Shown: positions 22,440-33,351, counted from the first letter of the stretch. The stretch is DNA of 64,000 bases from Perognathus longimembris pacificus (GCF_023159225.1 NC_063169.1:58987934-59051933); one strand, 5' to 3'. The notes: generated by a model from the letters alone, not told the origin. Numbers and translations are program-made.

Positions 22440-23280
22440 TTAGTTACTGCATCAGTCCATTGTCTGTGGTTGTAATAGAAATACCCACAGCTGGGTAATG
22501 TGGGATGAAAAGAAGCTTATGTACCTTCCAGTTTGGGAGGCTGACACTCCACACAGCATGGCACGGGCTGTCTTGGTCATAACAGCTAGCATTTGTGGTT
22601 GGAGTGCCCACAAGATAGATCAATCACGTGATGAATTCAGGAAGCAGTGAGGGGTCAGCCTGGCCCTTTTACTTCAGTTCTCTCTGAGGACACAGCAGAG
22701 CCGCATTAATTCCTCCTGCAAGCAGCATCGGTGATGGCCTCTTTGACACTCCACTGCTTACGCATTATCATTCTTTTTATTTTGTTCTTGGTGTGTTTGT
22801 TTATTTTTCAAAGAAACACATCTTTAAGTAGTTGCACAAGGGGTTTCAATCTAGCATGTCCGTGTATGAATATGATGCATCTTGATCAGCCTGGCCTTTT
22901 TCATCATTTCTGCCATGTCTCCCAGCTCCACCTAGCTCCTCAAGTTACCTCGTTCTCCTTTCACATATGCGTATTGATTGTAATGCCTGTATCGGCCATC
23001 TTTCCTCTCTCCAGCTACTGGCTCTTCCCCTCCCTCACCATACATGTTTCAGCTTCCTGGTATTCATTTTGTTAAGCTGTTTGTTAGCTATTCTGAGCAG
23101 GTATGCAAGTGGAATACTCCTCCCCCAAGCCTACCATACTTCAGTCAATTTTTCTTGTGAATAGATGCATATAACCCTATACATGTTTATATGCATGGTT
23201 ATAATTCAGATCTAACTAATCGCCATTCTGAGGGCCAAAGCCTAAACTTGGAGGACACACTCAAACTCTGTAACAGTCAT
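22440..23280 (-). mobile_element. MaLR-type LTR relic, interrupted
   Basis: 22440-22750 and 23190-23280 look like the two halves of one minus-strand LTR (gctgggtaatgtgggatgaa; aggacacactcaaactctgt), with other repeat sequence between them. Confidence 0.55.
22755..23185 (-). mobile_element. Older L1-like 3'UTR fragment in an LTR relic
   Basis: Resembles the sequence at 385 (gttgcacaaggggtttcaat; atcttgatcagcctggcctt). It appears to split the MaLR relic that starts at 22440. Confidence 0.45.
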
Positions 23281-23483
23281 CTTGGAATGGGGGTAATGGC
23301 AAACGGATCTGTTAAGGATAATGTTTTTAAAAACCTATTTTTTCCGAGTAGTTTGTAACTTCTTACTCAGGGGTTTGAAGTCTTTCTTATCCCTGAGCAA
23401 AAGGTAAAACTTCAAATGGGAACTTGATGAGTTAGATTATCAGGTGAGTTAGATAGATTTCCCACTTTTGTCATTGCTTATAG

Positions 23484-23591
23484 TGCTTGTTAAAAGCGTG
23501 GCTCATCGAAAAAGAAGAAGCTTTGAATAAAATCCAGACAAGCAACTTCAAGGACCAAAAGGAACTCAGTGTCAGCATTCGGCGTCTGGCT
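23484..23591 (+). CDS. UTRN: Utrophin exon (dystrophin exon 15 equivalent): spectrin repeat 3
   Basis: 108 nt, 36 codons, phase 0 at both ends, as dystrophin exon 15. It encodes CLLKAWLIEKEEALNKIQTS and NFKDQKELSVSIRRLA, about residues 539-574, helix A of repeat 3. It is the upstream member of a closely spaced pair: the next intron has only 297 nt. The donor is gtaagt, the best match to the consensus in the window. Confidence 0.97.
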
Positions 23592-23888
23592 GTAAGTGTT
23601 GCCCCCATCGGCGTGCGTGTTGTAAGCCTGCAATGTCTTAGTCCTTTGGGTCGAAGGATAGTACCATTTTGTGACTGCAGATTCTGGCTATTTTACCCTG
23701 TGCTAGAGAGCTGCCACACAGTAATAACAAAGCTAGGAGTCTTTTTGTTTTAGCCCAGGGAACTAAAGAGCATGCACACTTTTTAAATACAATGTGCGTG
23801 TTCATATTTCCAGACTGGGAAATGGGACCATAGGAACTTAGGGAAAGAGAGAAAAAGAGAGTCATCTAATAAGTATCTGAAATATTAG
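23592..23888 (+). other. UTRN: Short intron (297 nt)
   Basis: Second-shortest intron in the window, between the two exons that make up most of spectrin repeat 3. It carries no repeat; the donor is gtaagt and the acceptor aatattag. Confidence 0.9.
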
Positions 23889-24068
23889 ATTTTGAAGGAA
23901 GACATGGAAATGAAGCGCCAGACACTGGATCAGCTGAGTGAGATCGGCCAGGACGTAGGTCAATTACTTGCCAATCCCAAGGCATCTAAGAAGATGAACA
24001 GCGACTCGGAAGAACTGACTCACAGATGGGATTCTTTGGTTCAGAGACTAGAAGATTCCTCCAACCAG
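23889..24068 (+). CDS. UTRN: Utrophin exon (dystrophin exon 16 equivalent): spectrin repeat 3
   Basis: 180 nt, 60 codons, as in dystrophin exon 16. It encodes [20 protein letters not shown], a middle part with [20 protein letters not shown] and the helix C segment [15 protein letters not shown], about residues 575-634. The acceptor aatattag is short on pyrimidines, so recognition of the exon may depend on its neighbour 297 nt upstream. The donor is gtacct. Confidence 0.97.
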
Positions 24069-24371
24069 GTACCTTTCTGACTGTATATTGTCTCATAAAG
24101 TAAAAAAACATACACATTCAGGTTAGTGTTAATTCTAATGAAAGAAAATATTAATCGATGAAGTAAACTCTTAGTTCTTTGTACCTGACATGATGAAGGA
24201 TTGACATGTGGAAACAGCCTTCAGTGTTCTGAAGATTTGACTAGATCTTCTAAAAGCTTATTCATAGCAGCAGTTGAATCTGTAGCAACTGATGACATTT
24301 AGAGAGATGTAGAGTAAATGTTCTTAACGTTTTAAATCTTAAGTAACCACTTTGCTCTGGGAATGTTTTAC

Positions 24372-24712
24372 TGTATTGACTGAGTGTGGTGGCTCACGTC
24401 TGTCATACTGGCTCCTTAGGAGGCCCAGAATGGACGATCACAGTGCCAGGCCAGCCTGGGCAAACTGTCCGTGAGACCTCCATCTCAATTAAAGCTGGGC
24501 GTGGTGGCATATTCCTGTCATTCCTCCTTCACAGGAAACATACACAGGAGGACCGTAGTCTAGGCTAGCCTAGGCAAAAAGTAAGATCCTTTTCAGGAAA
24601 TAAAGAAAGCAAAATGGCTGGATAGGGGATATGGCGCAAGTGGCAGAGCTCCTGCCTAGCAAGCACAAGATTGTAAGTTCAAACTCTACTACTGCCCCAT
24701 AAAAGAAAATTC
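24372..24712 (+). mobile_element. B1 plus B1-ID dimer
   Basis: Plus-strand B1 fragment (gtgtggtggctcacgtctgt) followed by a B1-ID dimer: gctgggcgtggtggcatatt, then an ID part ggataggggatatggcgcaa and gcctagcaagcacaagattg. Confidence 0.75.
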
Positions 24713-24724
24713 AGTGAATTAGAT

Positions 24725-25115
24725 GACGTTTTGGTGTTAGGCATGAATGCTTACAACACCATTATTGACAGTGATCAATGTCTGTCAGCGGAAGGAGTAA
24801 ACCAAATGTAGCACATCCATGCAATGCAGTATCGCTTGGGAATAAAACAGAACGAGGTGCTGACACCTGGTAGCGCACGGAGCACGGATGAACCCTGAGA
24901 ACATTACACCGAGCCAACGAAGCCAGTCCTGTGATTGATTGTACACACTACGGGTCCATCGACATAAAGTGTCCCAAACAGGCAAATCCTTAGAGATGGA
25001 AAATAGATTAACAGTTGCCAGGAGTGGGGGGAATAGGAATGGATTTGTCTATAAGGGGCGTGAAGCTTCTTTGGGGGGTGACACAGTTTGGGGGGGGGAT
25101 GTTGGAGTTAGAATG
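24725..25115 (+). mobile_element. Old L1 3' end (L1M type)
   Basis: Reads like the well-known 3' end of old mammalian L1: caatgcagtatcgcttggga, ggatgaaccctgagaacatt, agatggaaaatagattaaca and gttgccaggagtggggggaa. Plus orientation, ending about 100 nt before the hinge exon. Confidence 0.8.
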
Positions 25116-25218
25116 AGAGCATGCTTACACAATGAAGAACCTTACAATGACACACTTGCTCTGGGATGTGCAGCTCTGCCTGTGGACTTTCAACTTGCCG
25201 CTCACCTTTTGGTTTCAG

Positions 25219-25388
25219 GTGACTCAGGCTGTCGCCAGGCTGGGCATGGCGCAGATTCCTCAGAAGGATCTTCTGGAGACAGTCCGTCTACGAGAGCAAG
25301 TCACCACAAAGAAGTCTAAGCAGGAACTGCCTCCCCCACCTCCTCCAAAGAAGAGACAGATCCACGTGGATGTGGAGGCTAAGAAAAA
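25219..25388 (+). CDS. UTRN: Utrophin exon (dystrophin exon 17 equivalent): end of repeat 3 and proline-rich hinge
   Basis: 170 nt, six shorter than dystrophin exon 17. It encodes [20 protein letters not shown], then a charged stretch and [20 protein letters not shown], about residues 635-691. The six prolines followed by KKR form the hinge between spectrin repeats 3 and 4, the position of hinge 2 in dystrophin. An old L1 3' end stops about 100 nt before the acceptor (ggtttcag). The exon ends after two bases of a Lys codon; the donor is gtgagg. Confidence 0.97.
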
Positions 25389-25689
25389 GTGAGGGCGGCA
25401 GTGCGCGTCCAAACCCAGCCCTGCACATAGCAAATCCTTTCCTCATGGGCGGTTACTCTCTGTTGCTTATTGTGAAACTCCTGAAGGCTGAGGTTTGCTT
25501 CTGATTCCCCTTGATCCCTTGCTGAGCCCAGTGTCTGGGTTATAGTAAGGCTTGATAATTACATACTGAACAAAAGAAGCCACCGAATGCAGGAATGCTT
25601 GTGCTTGGGTTTCTCATTATCTTTATAAAAATGAAGGATTCTTAAAGACATTGAAGAAAATCATGTGATTCTTTTATTCATTTATTTAC

Positions 25690-25912
25690 TTATCGTCAGT
25701 TGTACTCAGGGCCTGGGCGCTGTGCCTGACCTCTTTTTGCTCAAAGCTAGTGCTCTACCACTGAGCCACAGCTCCACTTCTGGTTTTTGATTGGTAATTG
25801 GAAATAAGTGTCTTGTGAACTTTCCTGCCTTGGCTTCGATCTGCAACCCTCAGACCTCAGCCTCCTGAGCAGCGAGGATTACAGGCATGAGCCACCAGTG
25901 CTCTGCTTCACT
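25690..25912 (-). mobile_element. B1-Geo composite SINE
   Basis: Minus-strand copy between the hinge exon and the next exon (tgtactcagggcctgggcgc ... gagccaccagtgctctgct). Confidence 0.86.
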
Positions 25913-26123
25913 TATTTGGTCATATGATAGTATTGTTACTCTATTATACTCCTAATTGTAATAATACGATCTTGTTGTATGTGTTTGCTCTATTTCTGGG
26001 TGGCCATTGGGGGTAGTCACTGGAAACATATGTGGGATGGATGTTGGCATTGTTTCTTCTTGAGCTAAGTAAAATAACAGAAGGAAGCCAATGGCAGAAG
26101 GTAATATCTGAATCTTAACTCAG

Positions 26124-26247
26124 GTTTGATACAGTGAGTGCAGAGCTGTTGAACTGGATTTTGAAATTCAAGACTGCCATTCAGACCACAGAGATAAAAG
26201 AATATAAGAAGATGCAGGATACTTCGGAAATGAAAAAGAAGTTGAAG
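26124..26247 (+). CDS. UTRN: Utrophin exon (dystrophin exon 18 equivalent): start of spectrin repeat 4
   Basis: 124 nt, the same as dystrophin exon 18. After the split Lys codon it encodes [20 protein letters not shown] and [20 protein letters not shown] plus K, about residues 691-732. LLNWILKFK is helix A of repeat 4 and contains its conserved tryptophan. The acceptor is taactcag and the donor gtaaaa. It ends in phase 0. Confidence 0.97.
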
Positions 26248-26499
26248 GTAAAACTTACAACTGAAGTATTCTAGCAAATAAAATATCTCGTCTGGTTAAG
26301 TTTCCTGAGATGGGGTCCAAAAGCTTCCTTTGAAATAAATGTAGCTATAGGCAAAAACATTCAGAACATTGTAGTAAATATTGAATTCTTTCCATCAGCT
26401 TCATTAGATACTTCTCTAGAGAAAATTGACTCCCTCCTTCAACCATTGATGTTGTACAGTAGGGACTACTTGCTAAACATGATCTGGTTATATATTTTA

Positions 26500-26720
26500 C
26501 TGACCCCATTTTTTTTTTTATTTTTTTTTTTGGCCAGTCCTGGGGCTTGGACTCAGGGCCTGCGCATGGTCCCTGGCTTCTTTTTGCTCAAGGCTAGCAC
26601 TCTGCCACTTGAGCCACAGCGCCCCTTCTGGCCGTTTTCTGTATATGTGGTGCTGGGGAATTGAACCCAGGGCCTCATGTATACGAGGCAAGCACTCTTG
26701 CCACTAGGCCATATCCCCCG
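26500..26720 (-). mobile_element. IDL-Geo SINE
   Basis: Minus orientation; target duplication ctggttatatatttta at 26484-26499 and 26721-26736. A few extra bases (ctgacccc) lie between the first duplication and the T tract. Confidence 0.91.
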
Positions 26721-27945
26721 CTGGTTATATATTTTAAAGAAATTTTTATTAATTAATTAATTCATCCATCCACTAACTCATCTCATTCATGCATTCATTC
26801 ATTTATTTTGTGCTGGGACTGGGCCTTGAGTTCAGGGCTTTATACTCTTACTTGTTTTGTTTGCCCAAGCGTGGCAATTTACCACATGAGCCCCACCATT
26901 ACTCTCTAAAAACCTCATTTAGACTTACCTCAATCCGGTGAATAGTAATTCACAGCTCTTTGTTCTTCCAGAGATTTTTGCCTTCTAGATACAACAATCT
27001 AGTGTTTAAAATCTCAAAATTTATTCAATCTATTTGACACACAGTTGTAAAAACTAGATACCCTCAGCCCCATTGTACCCTTGAGCTCTGCACATGCGGA
27101 TTCAACAACCTCCCATCAGAAATATTGGATAAAAAATTTCCAGAAAGTTCCTAAACACAAAACTTGATTTTTCCACACCACAACCACTACACTAAATCCA
27201 TAAGAGGGTCGTGAAGTGTAAGTAGTCTCTTCAGTAGCCTCCTGCACATATCCTTCGTCTTTCAGCCTTCCTTGTTTGAACATTGTGCACCTGGTATCTT
27301 GGCCATATATCTGTGGTTTTAGACCTAGGGTGAGTTATCGGTACCAAACATGGAGAGGCTTCATTCCTTGTCACTTTTCCTTGAGAAATTATAGTATGGC
27401 AATGATTTAGACGATGTTGCTGTTCTTTTTGGCATTTAAAGCGACCTCAAAGTTGATTTCAAGTCTATAAGAAGATGTGTGTAGATTATAAGTGAAATAG
27501 CATACTATTTTATAGAAGGACCTCAAATTTCTTCAGATTTTTTGTTATTTTTATGGGGAGCTCATGGAACCAAACTCCCAGACAGATACTGAGAGAGAAA
27601 TGTATTAAAATGAAGAGCCACTCCTCAAACATAAAGAGCAAGATACTTTGGGTCAAGTCCTAAAGTATATTGATATTATTAAACAATATGTGTGAAATGG
27701 GCTTGTGGTTGAAGTTTCCATTGGATCCTGGACTTATAATGATACCCACAAAGAAGACTGAGGCTTAAGAGATTTCTCTCTTGAACGCTAGCATACCATA
27801 TCCCATTGTTTTTACTTCATATGGTGTGAAATACTCAGGCTGTGTTTGTAAATGTATATCCTGGATACAGTACACTTATTTCAATTACTTCTTCCTCCTA
27901 GAAACTCATAATTGTAGTATACAACATTGTGTGTGTGCGCACACA

Positions 27946-28320
27946 CACTTGTACCGATACTGAGGCTTGAACTGAAGGCTGGCACTGAACCGCTTGAGCC
28001 ACATCTCTACTTCCAGTTTTGTTTTTTTTCCCCCCAGTCCTGGGCCCTGGCTTGTTTGCTCAAGGCCACTTGAGCCGCAGTGCCACTTCTGGCCGTTTTC
28101 TTTATATGTGGTGCTGGGGAATCGAACCCAGGGCTTCATGTATACGAGGCAAGCTCTCTTGCCACTAGGCCATATTCCCAGCCCCTACTTCCAGTTTTTG
28201 ATGGTTAATTGGAGATAAGATTACATGCACTTTCCTGTCTTGGATGGCTTTAAATCAGAATCCTCAGATCTCAGTTTCCTGAGTAGCTAGGTTTATAGGT
28301 GTGAGACACTGGCACCCAGC
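27946..28320 (-). mobile_element. B1-Geo composite SINE split by an IDL-Geo insertion
   Basis: The Geo half lies before, and the rest of Geo and the B1 half after, the SINE at 28021-28184. The joined element has normal length. It is preceded by a GTGC run. Confidence 0.86.
28021..28184 (-). mobile_element. IDL-Geo SINE with internal deletion, nested in B1-Geo
   Basis: Minus orientation. About 40 nt are missing from the right monomer. A perfect duplication ctacttccagtttt (28007-28020, 28185-28198) shows insertion into the older B1-Geo copy at 27950-28320. Confidence 0.92.
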
Positions 28321-28354
28321 TATTAAACAACTTTTAACTGTCAAAGTAACAGAA

Positions 28355-28428
28355 AGTTTTGTGATGCTGGGAATTAAACCTAGGGCCTCAGGCATGCTAG
28401 GCAAACACACAACCACAAAGCCACAGCC
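28355..28428 (-). mobile_element. ID-like fragment
   Basis: Minus-strand relic reading ggcctcaggcatgctaggca; T-arm and anticodon-stem parts of an ID-type monomer are recognisable, but the ends are not. Confidence 0.65.
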
Positions 28429-28520
28429 TTACCAAGAAATTAAAGTTTTACAGTTTCTGTCACCTTGTTTGATTGTACTTTTTCAGATTTATTTGTCTGT
28501 GGAGTACTGAGATGTCTCTT

Positions 28521-28723
28521 TTTTTTTTTTGCCAGTCCTGGGGCTTGGACTCAGGGCCTGAGCACTGTCCCTGGCTTCCTTTTTGCTCAAGGCTAGCACT
28601 CTGCCACTTGAGCCACAGCGCCCCTTCTGGCAGTTTTCTAGATATGTAGTGCTGGAGAATCGAACCCAGGGCTTCATGTATACGAGGCGAGCTCTCTTGC
28701 CACTAGGCCATATTGCCAGCCCC
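28521..28723 (-). mobile_element. IDL-Geo SINE
   Basis: Minus orientation, with duplication ctgagatgtctctt at 28507-28520 and 28724-28737, 176 nt before the next exon. Confidence 0.93.
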
Positions 28724-28899
28724 CTGAGATGTCTCTTGGAATTGCAGGGTTTAAATTTTTTTTTTTAATTGTACTATTCTCTTAGGTAAACTCTGAACAA
28801 CCTAAAGACAGTATGAGAGGGACACTGAACATAAATGCTTAAAATAACGCAAATGAGAAGAAAGTTTGCAGGGTTCTTACATTGGACCTTTATTTCCAG

Positions 28900-28987
28900 G
28901 GACTGGAAAAGGAGCAGATAGAAAGAAGCCCCTGCCTGGATGAATTAGACCAAACCGGACAAACTCTTCTGGAGCAAATGGGCAAAG
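28900..28987 (+). CDS. UTRN: Utrophin exon (dystrophin exon 19 equivalent): spectrin repeat 4
   Basis: 88 nt, as dystrophin exon 19, ending on the first base of a Glu codon. It encodes GLEKEQIERSPCLDELDQTG and QTLLEQMGK, about residues 733-762. By eye about a quarter of its residues differ from human utrophin as I remember it, far more than in the actin-binding exons. The acceptor is tatttccag and the donor gtgagg. The flanking introns are thick with SINEs. Confidence 0.95.
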
Positions 28988-29177
28988 GTGAGGTCCTTCA
29001 TCCTTTTTTTCTTCTCCTAGAATTTGCAGATGTTGACACTTGCAGTTGGACCTATCAGGCCTGTAGCTCTCCAGCTATTGTTTTGCTAGAAAAGTGCTTT
29101 TCAAAAAGTTGGTTTTAGACATCGGAATCTTTTAGAGAGCAGCATCTTACACTGAAGCTGAGGAATGAAACCACAGG

Positions 29178-29370
29178 AGGTGCCACCTGAGGCTCATGCC
29201 TGGAATCCTAACTACTCAGGGAACTGAGGTCTGAACGACTGAAGTTTGAAGCCAACTTGGCCAGAAAAGTCATTTGATAACCAGCATAAAACAGGGCTGA
29301 CAGCATGGCTCAAGTGGCAAAGCACCAACTATGGACAAGCAGGCCCCAGTACTGGCAAAAACCAAACACA
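29178..29370 (+). mobile_element. B1-Geo composite SINE
   Basis: Plus-strand, old copy: ctgaggctcatgcctggaat opens B1, and atggctcaagtggcaaagca is the Geo A-box region. Confidence 0.75.
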
Positions 29371-29470
29371 ACAAAAATCAGATAACAGTAACTTTGACTT
29401 TTGATTTCTAATAGTTGCGTATTCTACAGAAATAGAAAATTTGTAACTAGGGGAGAAACAATTATTTTTA

Positions 29471-29687
29471 TGTGTGTGTGTGTGTGTTTTTTTCGTCAGT
29501 CCTGGGCCTTGGACTCAGGGCCTGAGCACTGTCCCTGAGCTTCTTTTTGCTCAAGGCTAGCACTCTGCCGCTTGAGCCACAGCGCCACTTCTGGCCGTCT
29601 TCTATATAAGTGGTGCTGGGGAATCGAACCCAGGGCTTCATATATTCTAGGCAAGCACTCTTGCCACTAGGCCATATTCCCAGGCCC
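29471..29687 (-). mobile_element. IDL-Geo SINE with TG-repeat tail
   Basis: Minus orientation; the tail side starts with a TG run (29470-29487) instead of pure T. Duplication gaaacaattattttta at 29455-29470 and 29688-29703. Confidence 0.92.
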
Positions 29688-29827
29688 GAAACAATTATTT
29701 TTAAAGAAGGGGAGTTTTCCTTTTAAAAGATGCAAATTGTGATATAATCATTATTTGGCATCACTGTAGCCAGCAGTGTCATTTGCTTAGAGAAGGAAAG
29801 ATTTCGACTTTAAAAATTAATCTGAAG

Positions 29828-30050
29828 AGCTAGGTACTGGTGGGTCATACATGTAATCTTAGCTGGTCAGGAGTCTGATATCTGAGGCCTTCAGTTCCAA
29901 GCCAGCCCAGGCAGAAAGTCTGTGAGACTCTTTTCTCCATTTAACCACTCAAAAGCCAGGAGTCAAGGCATAGCTCAAGTGGTAGAGTGAGTGGAAAGAG
30001 CTAAGCAAGGTTGAAAGGAGATAAGTTGAAGCTCTAATACTGGCCCCCCC
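29828..30050 (+). mobile_element. B1-Geo composite SINE
   Basis: Plus-strand, diverged copy just before the IDL-Geo element at 30088 (gctggtcaggagtctgatat; tagctcaagtggtagagtga). Confidence 0.78.
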
Positions 30051-30087
30051 AAAGAGAATCGTCTGAAGGAACAAAAAGAATGCTTGA

Positions 30088-30291
30088 GTGGGCTGGGAAT
30101 ATGGCTTAGTGGCAAGAGTGCTTGCCTCATATACATGAAGTCCTGGGTTCGATTCCTCAGCACCACATATATAGAAAACGGCCAGAAGTGGCGCTGTGGC
30201 TCAAGTGGCAGAGTGCTAGCCTTGAGCAAAAAGAAGCCAGGGACAGTGCTCAAGCCCTGAGTTCAAGGCCCAGGACTGGCCAAAAAAAGAA
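30088..30291 (+). mobile_element. IDL-Geo SINE
   Basis: Plus-strand copy with duplication aagaatgcttga at 30076-30087 and 30292-30303. It lies 400 nt from the inverted copy at 29471. Confidence 0.92.
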
Positions 30292-30451
30292 AAGAATGCT
30301 TGAAAAGACATCATCTATAACTAACTAATGAGTTAACTAACTAACCAGTAGAAGTCTGTTCAGCTGCCCTTCTATGATGAAGACTTCTTACCAGCTTTCT
30401 AGATTTGTAGTGGTAATTTTCTACCTCAGGAATTTTATTTACTAGCTTAAT

Positions 30452-30643
30452 ATTTTTTTTTATTGCCAGTCCTGGGCCTTGGACTCAGGGCCTGAGCACT
30501 GTCCTTGGCTTCTTTCTGCTCAAGGCTAGCACTCTGCCACCTGAGCCACAGCGCCACTTCTAGCTGTATATATATGGTGCTTGGGAATTGTGGCTTCATG
30601 TATACAAGGCAAGCACTCTTGCTCCTAGGCCACATTCCCAGCC
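30452..30643 (-). mobile_element. IDL-Geo SINE, partly deleted
   Basis: Minus orientation with a deletion in the left monomer around the B box. Imperfect duplication of the type ttaYtagcttaat lies on both sides (about 30438-30450 and 30646-30658). Confidence 0.88.
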
Positions 30644-31365
30644 TCTTATTAGCTTAATTTTCTTCTTTGCTTAACATAAATGATCCTGACAGAGAAATGT
30701 AGTTATTGATTTTACTCTGCCTGTGTCTACCTAGAACTGAAATGACCCTGCTGGAGTCTAGCCTCTGTCTCCATTGGTCAGATAGTTTGTCAAGAAAATG
30801 GTGAATTGTTTTCTCTGTGACCCCGGTTAATAGAGGTGATCAATCATGGATGTGTTGGGAATGTCCTGTGTAGGTCTGATTTTCTTTTACCTGAGTTCCT
30901 GAGAGGGGGTAGTGAACTTGAGTAGTTGACCTGAGCCATAAATTCAAATCATGTACAACATGTGTACACTTCTAATTGTTAGTTAATGCAGAGTGTGACA
31001 GAAATTTTTCATGTTGTATTGTCCTGTAGAGCACAAGCATCTTTTTGTTTTCCCTGCCTTGTATTTTTTTCGTTTGCACTTATTACCCTGGGTTCTGGTC
31101 ATATGTGTTTACAAAGCTGAATTGTTTTCTTGCTGTCTTACTCAAATAAAGGAAATACTAAGCCCATTCTTATAACAAGCATTTTCTCCACATAGGAAGA
31201 TTCCATTGTCTCTGAAAGAATTTGTTGGTGTTTCTACTGAGAAGGAGTATGAAAAGATTTATTCTCACATAAAAAGATCTGTTATCTTCTTATTTCTAGG
31301 AAGGAGAAATTTTGAGACTATTCAAATGTGTGAGACAAACACAATTATATAAAGTATGTCATTTT

Positions 31366-31455
31366 GGGCTGGGGATTTAGCTCAGTGGGAGGGTGCCTGC
31401 CTGGCGAGCTCAAGGCCCCGAGTTCGGTCCTCAGCTCTGGAAAAACAAAAACAAA
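31366..31455 (+). mobile_element. ID element (single tRNA-Ala-type monomer)
   Basis: Starts gggctggggatttagctcag and carries the A and B boxes of a standard rodent ID element with a (CAAAA)n tail, without the Geo half. Duplication atgtcatttt at 31356-31365 and 31456-31465. Confidence 0.9.
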
Positions 31456-31844
31456 ATGTCATTTTTGTCCCTTCTGAAATTGTGGTTTCAGCTTTGAATG
31501 TTTTGGTACTGGTTTAGCTTTGTTCATTGTGCATAGTAGCCCTGCTGAGTTTTCTTGGGCTGTTGCAACATTCCTATATGCCTGTGGTTGCAAAAATAAT
31601 TCATGTCATTTATTGTACTATTTATATAACTATGGTTTTGTCACCTCAGACTTATACTATCTGCCCCTTTGCCACCAAGTTTTAGTTTTATTCTTATGAA
31701 AGCAGACATAACTTCTGATGTCTGAATCCCAGACAGACTGAGGCAGTTGCTTTCATTGTTGGCTTAGATGATAAGATTGCAAAGTAGAAAGATGGCAAGA
31801 TTGGAAATGTGTTCTATAGAAGAGGAATGATGCATGCTATACTG

Positions 31845-31850
31845 ATACCC

Positions 31851-31899
<49 letters not shown>

Positions 31900-32085
31900 T
31901 TACTAGGGTTACAATTCAGAGCCTCAAGCTCTCACTTGCCTTGCTTGCTCAAGGCTGGTGCTCTTCCACTAAGTTGAAGATGGAGTGTCTTGGACATTTC
32001 TTCTTCGGGTAGCTTTGAACTGCCACCTTCCAGGTCTAAGTCTCCTGAGTAGCTAGGTTTACTGGTATGAACCACCAGCTCCTGG
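31845..32085 (-). mobile_element. B1-Geo composite SINE with GT tail
   Basis: The GT microsatellite at 31853-31893 is at its tail side. The Geo half is shortened, and the B1 half ends accaccagctcctggc next to the IDL-Geo insertion. Confidence 0.78.
31851..31893. repeat. (GT)n microsatellite
   Basis: About 19 GT units at the tail of a B1-Geo SINE. Confidence 0.94.
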
Positions 32086-32099
32086 CTTGATATGCCTTT

Positions 32100-32300
32100 T
32101 TTTTTTTTCGCCAGTCCTGGGCCTTGGACTCAGGGCTTGAGCACTGTCCCTGGCTTCCTTTTTGCTCAAGGCTAGCACTCTGCCACTTGAGCCACAGCGC
32201 CACTTCTGGCCGTTTTCTGTATATGTGGTGCTGGGGAATTGAACCCAGGGCCTCAAGTATACAAGGCAAGCTCTCTCGCCACTAGGCCATATCCCCAGCC
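32100..32300 (-). mobile_element. IDL-Geo SINE nested at the end of B1-Geo
   Basis: Minus orientation with duplication cttgatatgccttt at 32086-32099 and 32301-32314. It lies against the B1 end of an older SINE. Confidence 0.92.
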
Positions 32301-32458
32301 CTTGATATGCCTTTGGTGATAGCCATAGACATGCCATTTCCTAACTATAGTCTCAAGCCTTGCCTCCACTTAGGTCAAGAAATAAAAGCAGGCATAATTG
32401 CATTATAATGTTTTGTTGTTGTCAAAAGGGCGTTAAAGGAGTAACCAGTATGTGACTT

Positions 32459-32528
32459 TGGTGTGTGTGTGCGCGCGCGTGTGTGTTTGTGCGCGCGTGT
32501 ATGTGTTTGTGTGTGCATGTGTGTGCAC
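32459..32528. repeat. GT/GC-rich microsatellite
   Basis: Alternating purine-pyrimidine run (GTGTGCGCGCGCGTGTG) interrupted by TTTG. Confidence 0.9.
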
Positions 32529-32845
32529 ACTTGTTACTGTGGGCTTAAAGTCAGGGTCTTGTGCTTACTAGGGTGACACAGTACTCCCAAGCCAGGCCTC
32601 TAGCTCCGTTTTTCACTGGTTATATTTGGGATAGGATCTTGCTTCCCAGATTTGTTGGGTGCTGTACTCCTCCCTATCTCAGCCTCCTGTGTACCTTAGT
32701 ATGATACGGACATTCCTCTGAATCCACTTACGGATTGACCAAGGGCCTTGCAGAGTTTTCTGCTTGGGCTGTCCTTGAACTCTGATCCTCCTCTTCTCAG
32801 CCTTCCAAGTAACTATAGGCATGAACCACCAGTGCCGGGTGCACA
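32517..32845 (-). mobile_element. Old B1-type composite SINEs, overlapping
   Basis: Two diverged minus-strand B1 ends (tctcagcctcctgtgtacct, ttctcagccttccaagtaac) with an ID-like part before them. Probably one B1-ID dimer plus another B1. Confidence 0.6.
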
Positions 32846-32958
32846 GTGCTTATTTTTTTTTTTTTCCCTATGTTAGAACACTTAGAAGAAAGTCAAAACA
32901 AGTGTCATGATACCCTCTGAAGTATCTGCCTGTTTTATTTTTTTGTTTGTCCGTGTAG

Positions 32959-33200
32959 AAGGTCTTTCTACTGAAGAGATAAAAAGTGTTCTGGAGAAGG
33001 TTTCTTCGGAGTGGAAGGACGCGGCTCAGCATCTGGACGATTTTGCAAGGAGGATTCGACTTCAGGAGGATATAAACGCATACTTTCAGCAGCTCCATGA
33101 GCTTGAGAAGATCGTAAGGATGAAGGAGGAGTGGTTCCAACTCACTTCCTCTTCTGCCTCTCCCCATCAGTCGTTGCCACATTTGAAGGATTCCTGTCAG
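32959..33200 (+). CDS. UTRN: Utrophin exon (dystrophin exon 20 equivalent): spectrin repeats 4-5
   Basis: 242 nt, the longest exon here and equal to dystrophin exon 20. It encodes [20 protein letters not shown], the helix A segment [20 protein letters not shown] and the tail [14 protein letters not shown], about residues 762-842. It therefore holds the end of repeat 4 and the start of repeat 5. The tail [13 protein letters not shown] is variable against human. It is followed by the smallest intron of the window (151 nt). The donor is gtaaga. Confidence 0.97.
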
Positions 33201-33351
33201 GTAAGACAACCACCTGGATGTGCTGGTGTTCTGACTCAATCTTGTATACGAAGAGGGCACCTGATATCATGAGCTTTAAGTCCGTTCTGACTCTCATCCT
33301 GTGGAACGGCTCTCCTCGTGGAGTCACGTGACTGCATTTTCTCTTCCCCAG
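33201..33351 (+). other. UTRN: Very short intron (151 nt)
   Basis: Shortest intron in the window. Donor gtaaga, acceptor ctcttccccag. Exact lengths of the flanking exons (242 and 181 nt) and the frame leave no doubt about the borders. Confidence 0.95.

Noticed and set aside
31366..31455. Functional tRNA-Ala gene
   Set aside because: A and B boxes are present, but the acceptor stem does not pair, and the tail and target duplication show that it is an ID SINE.
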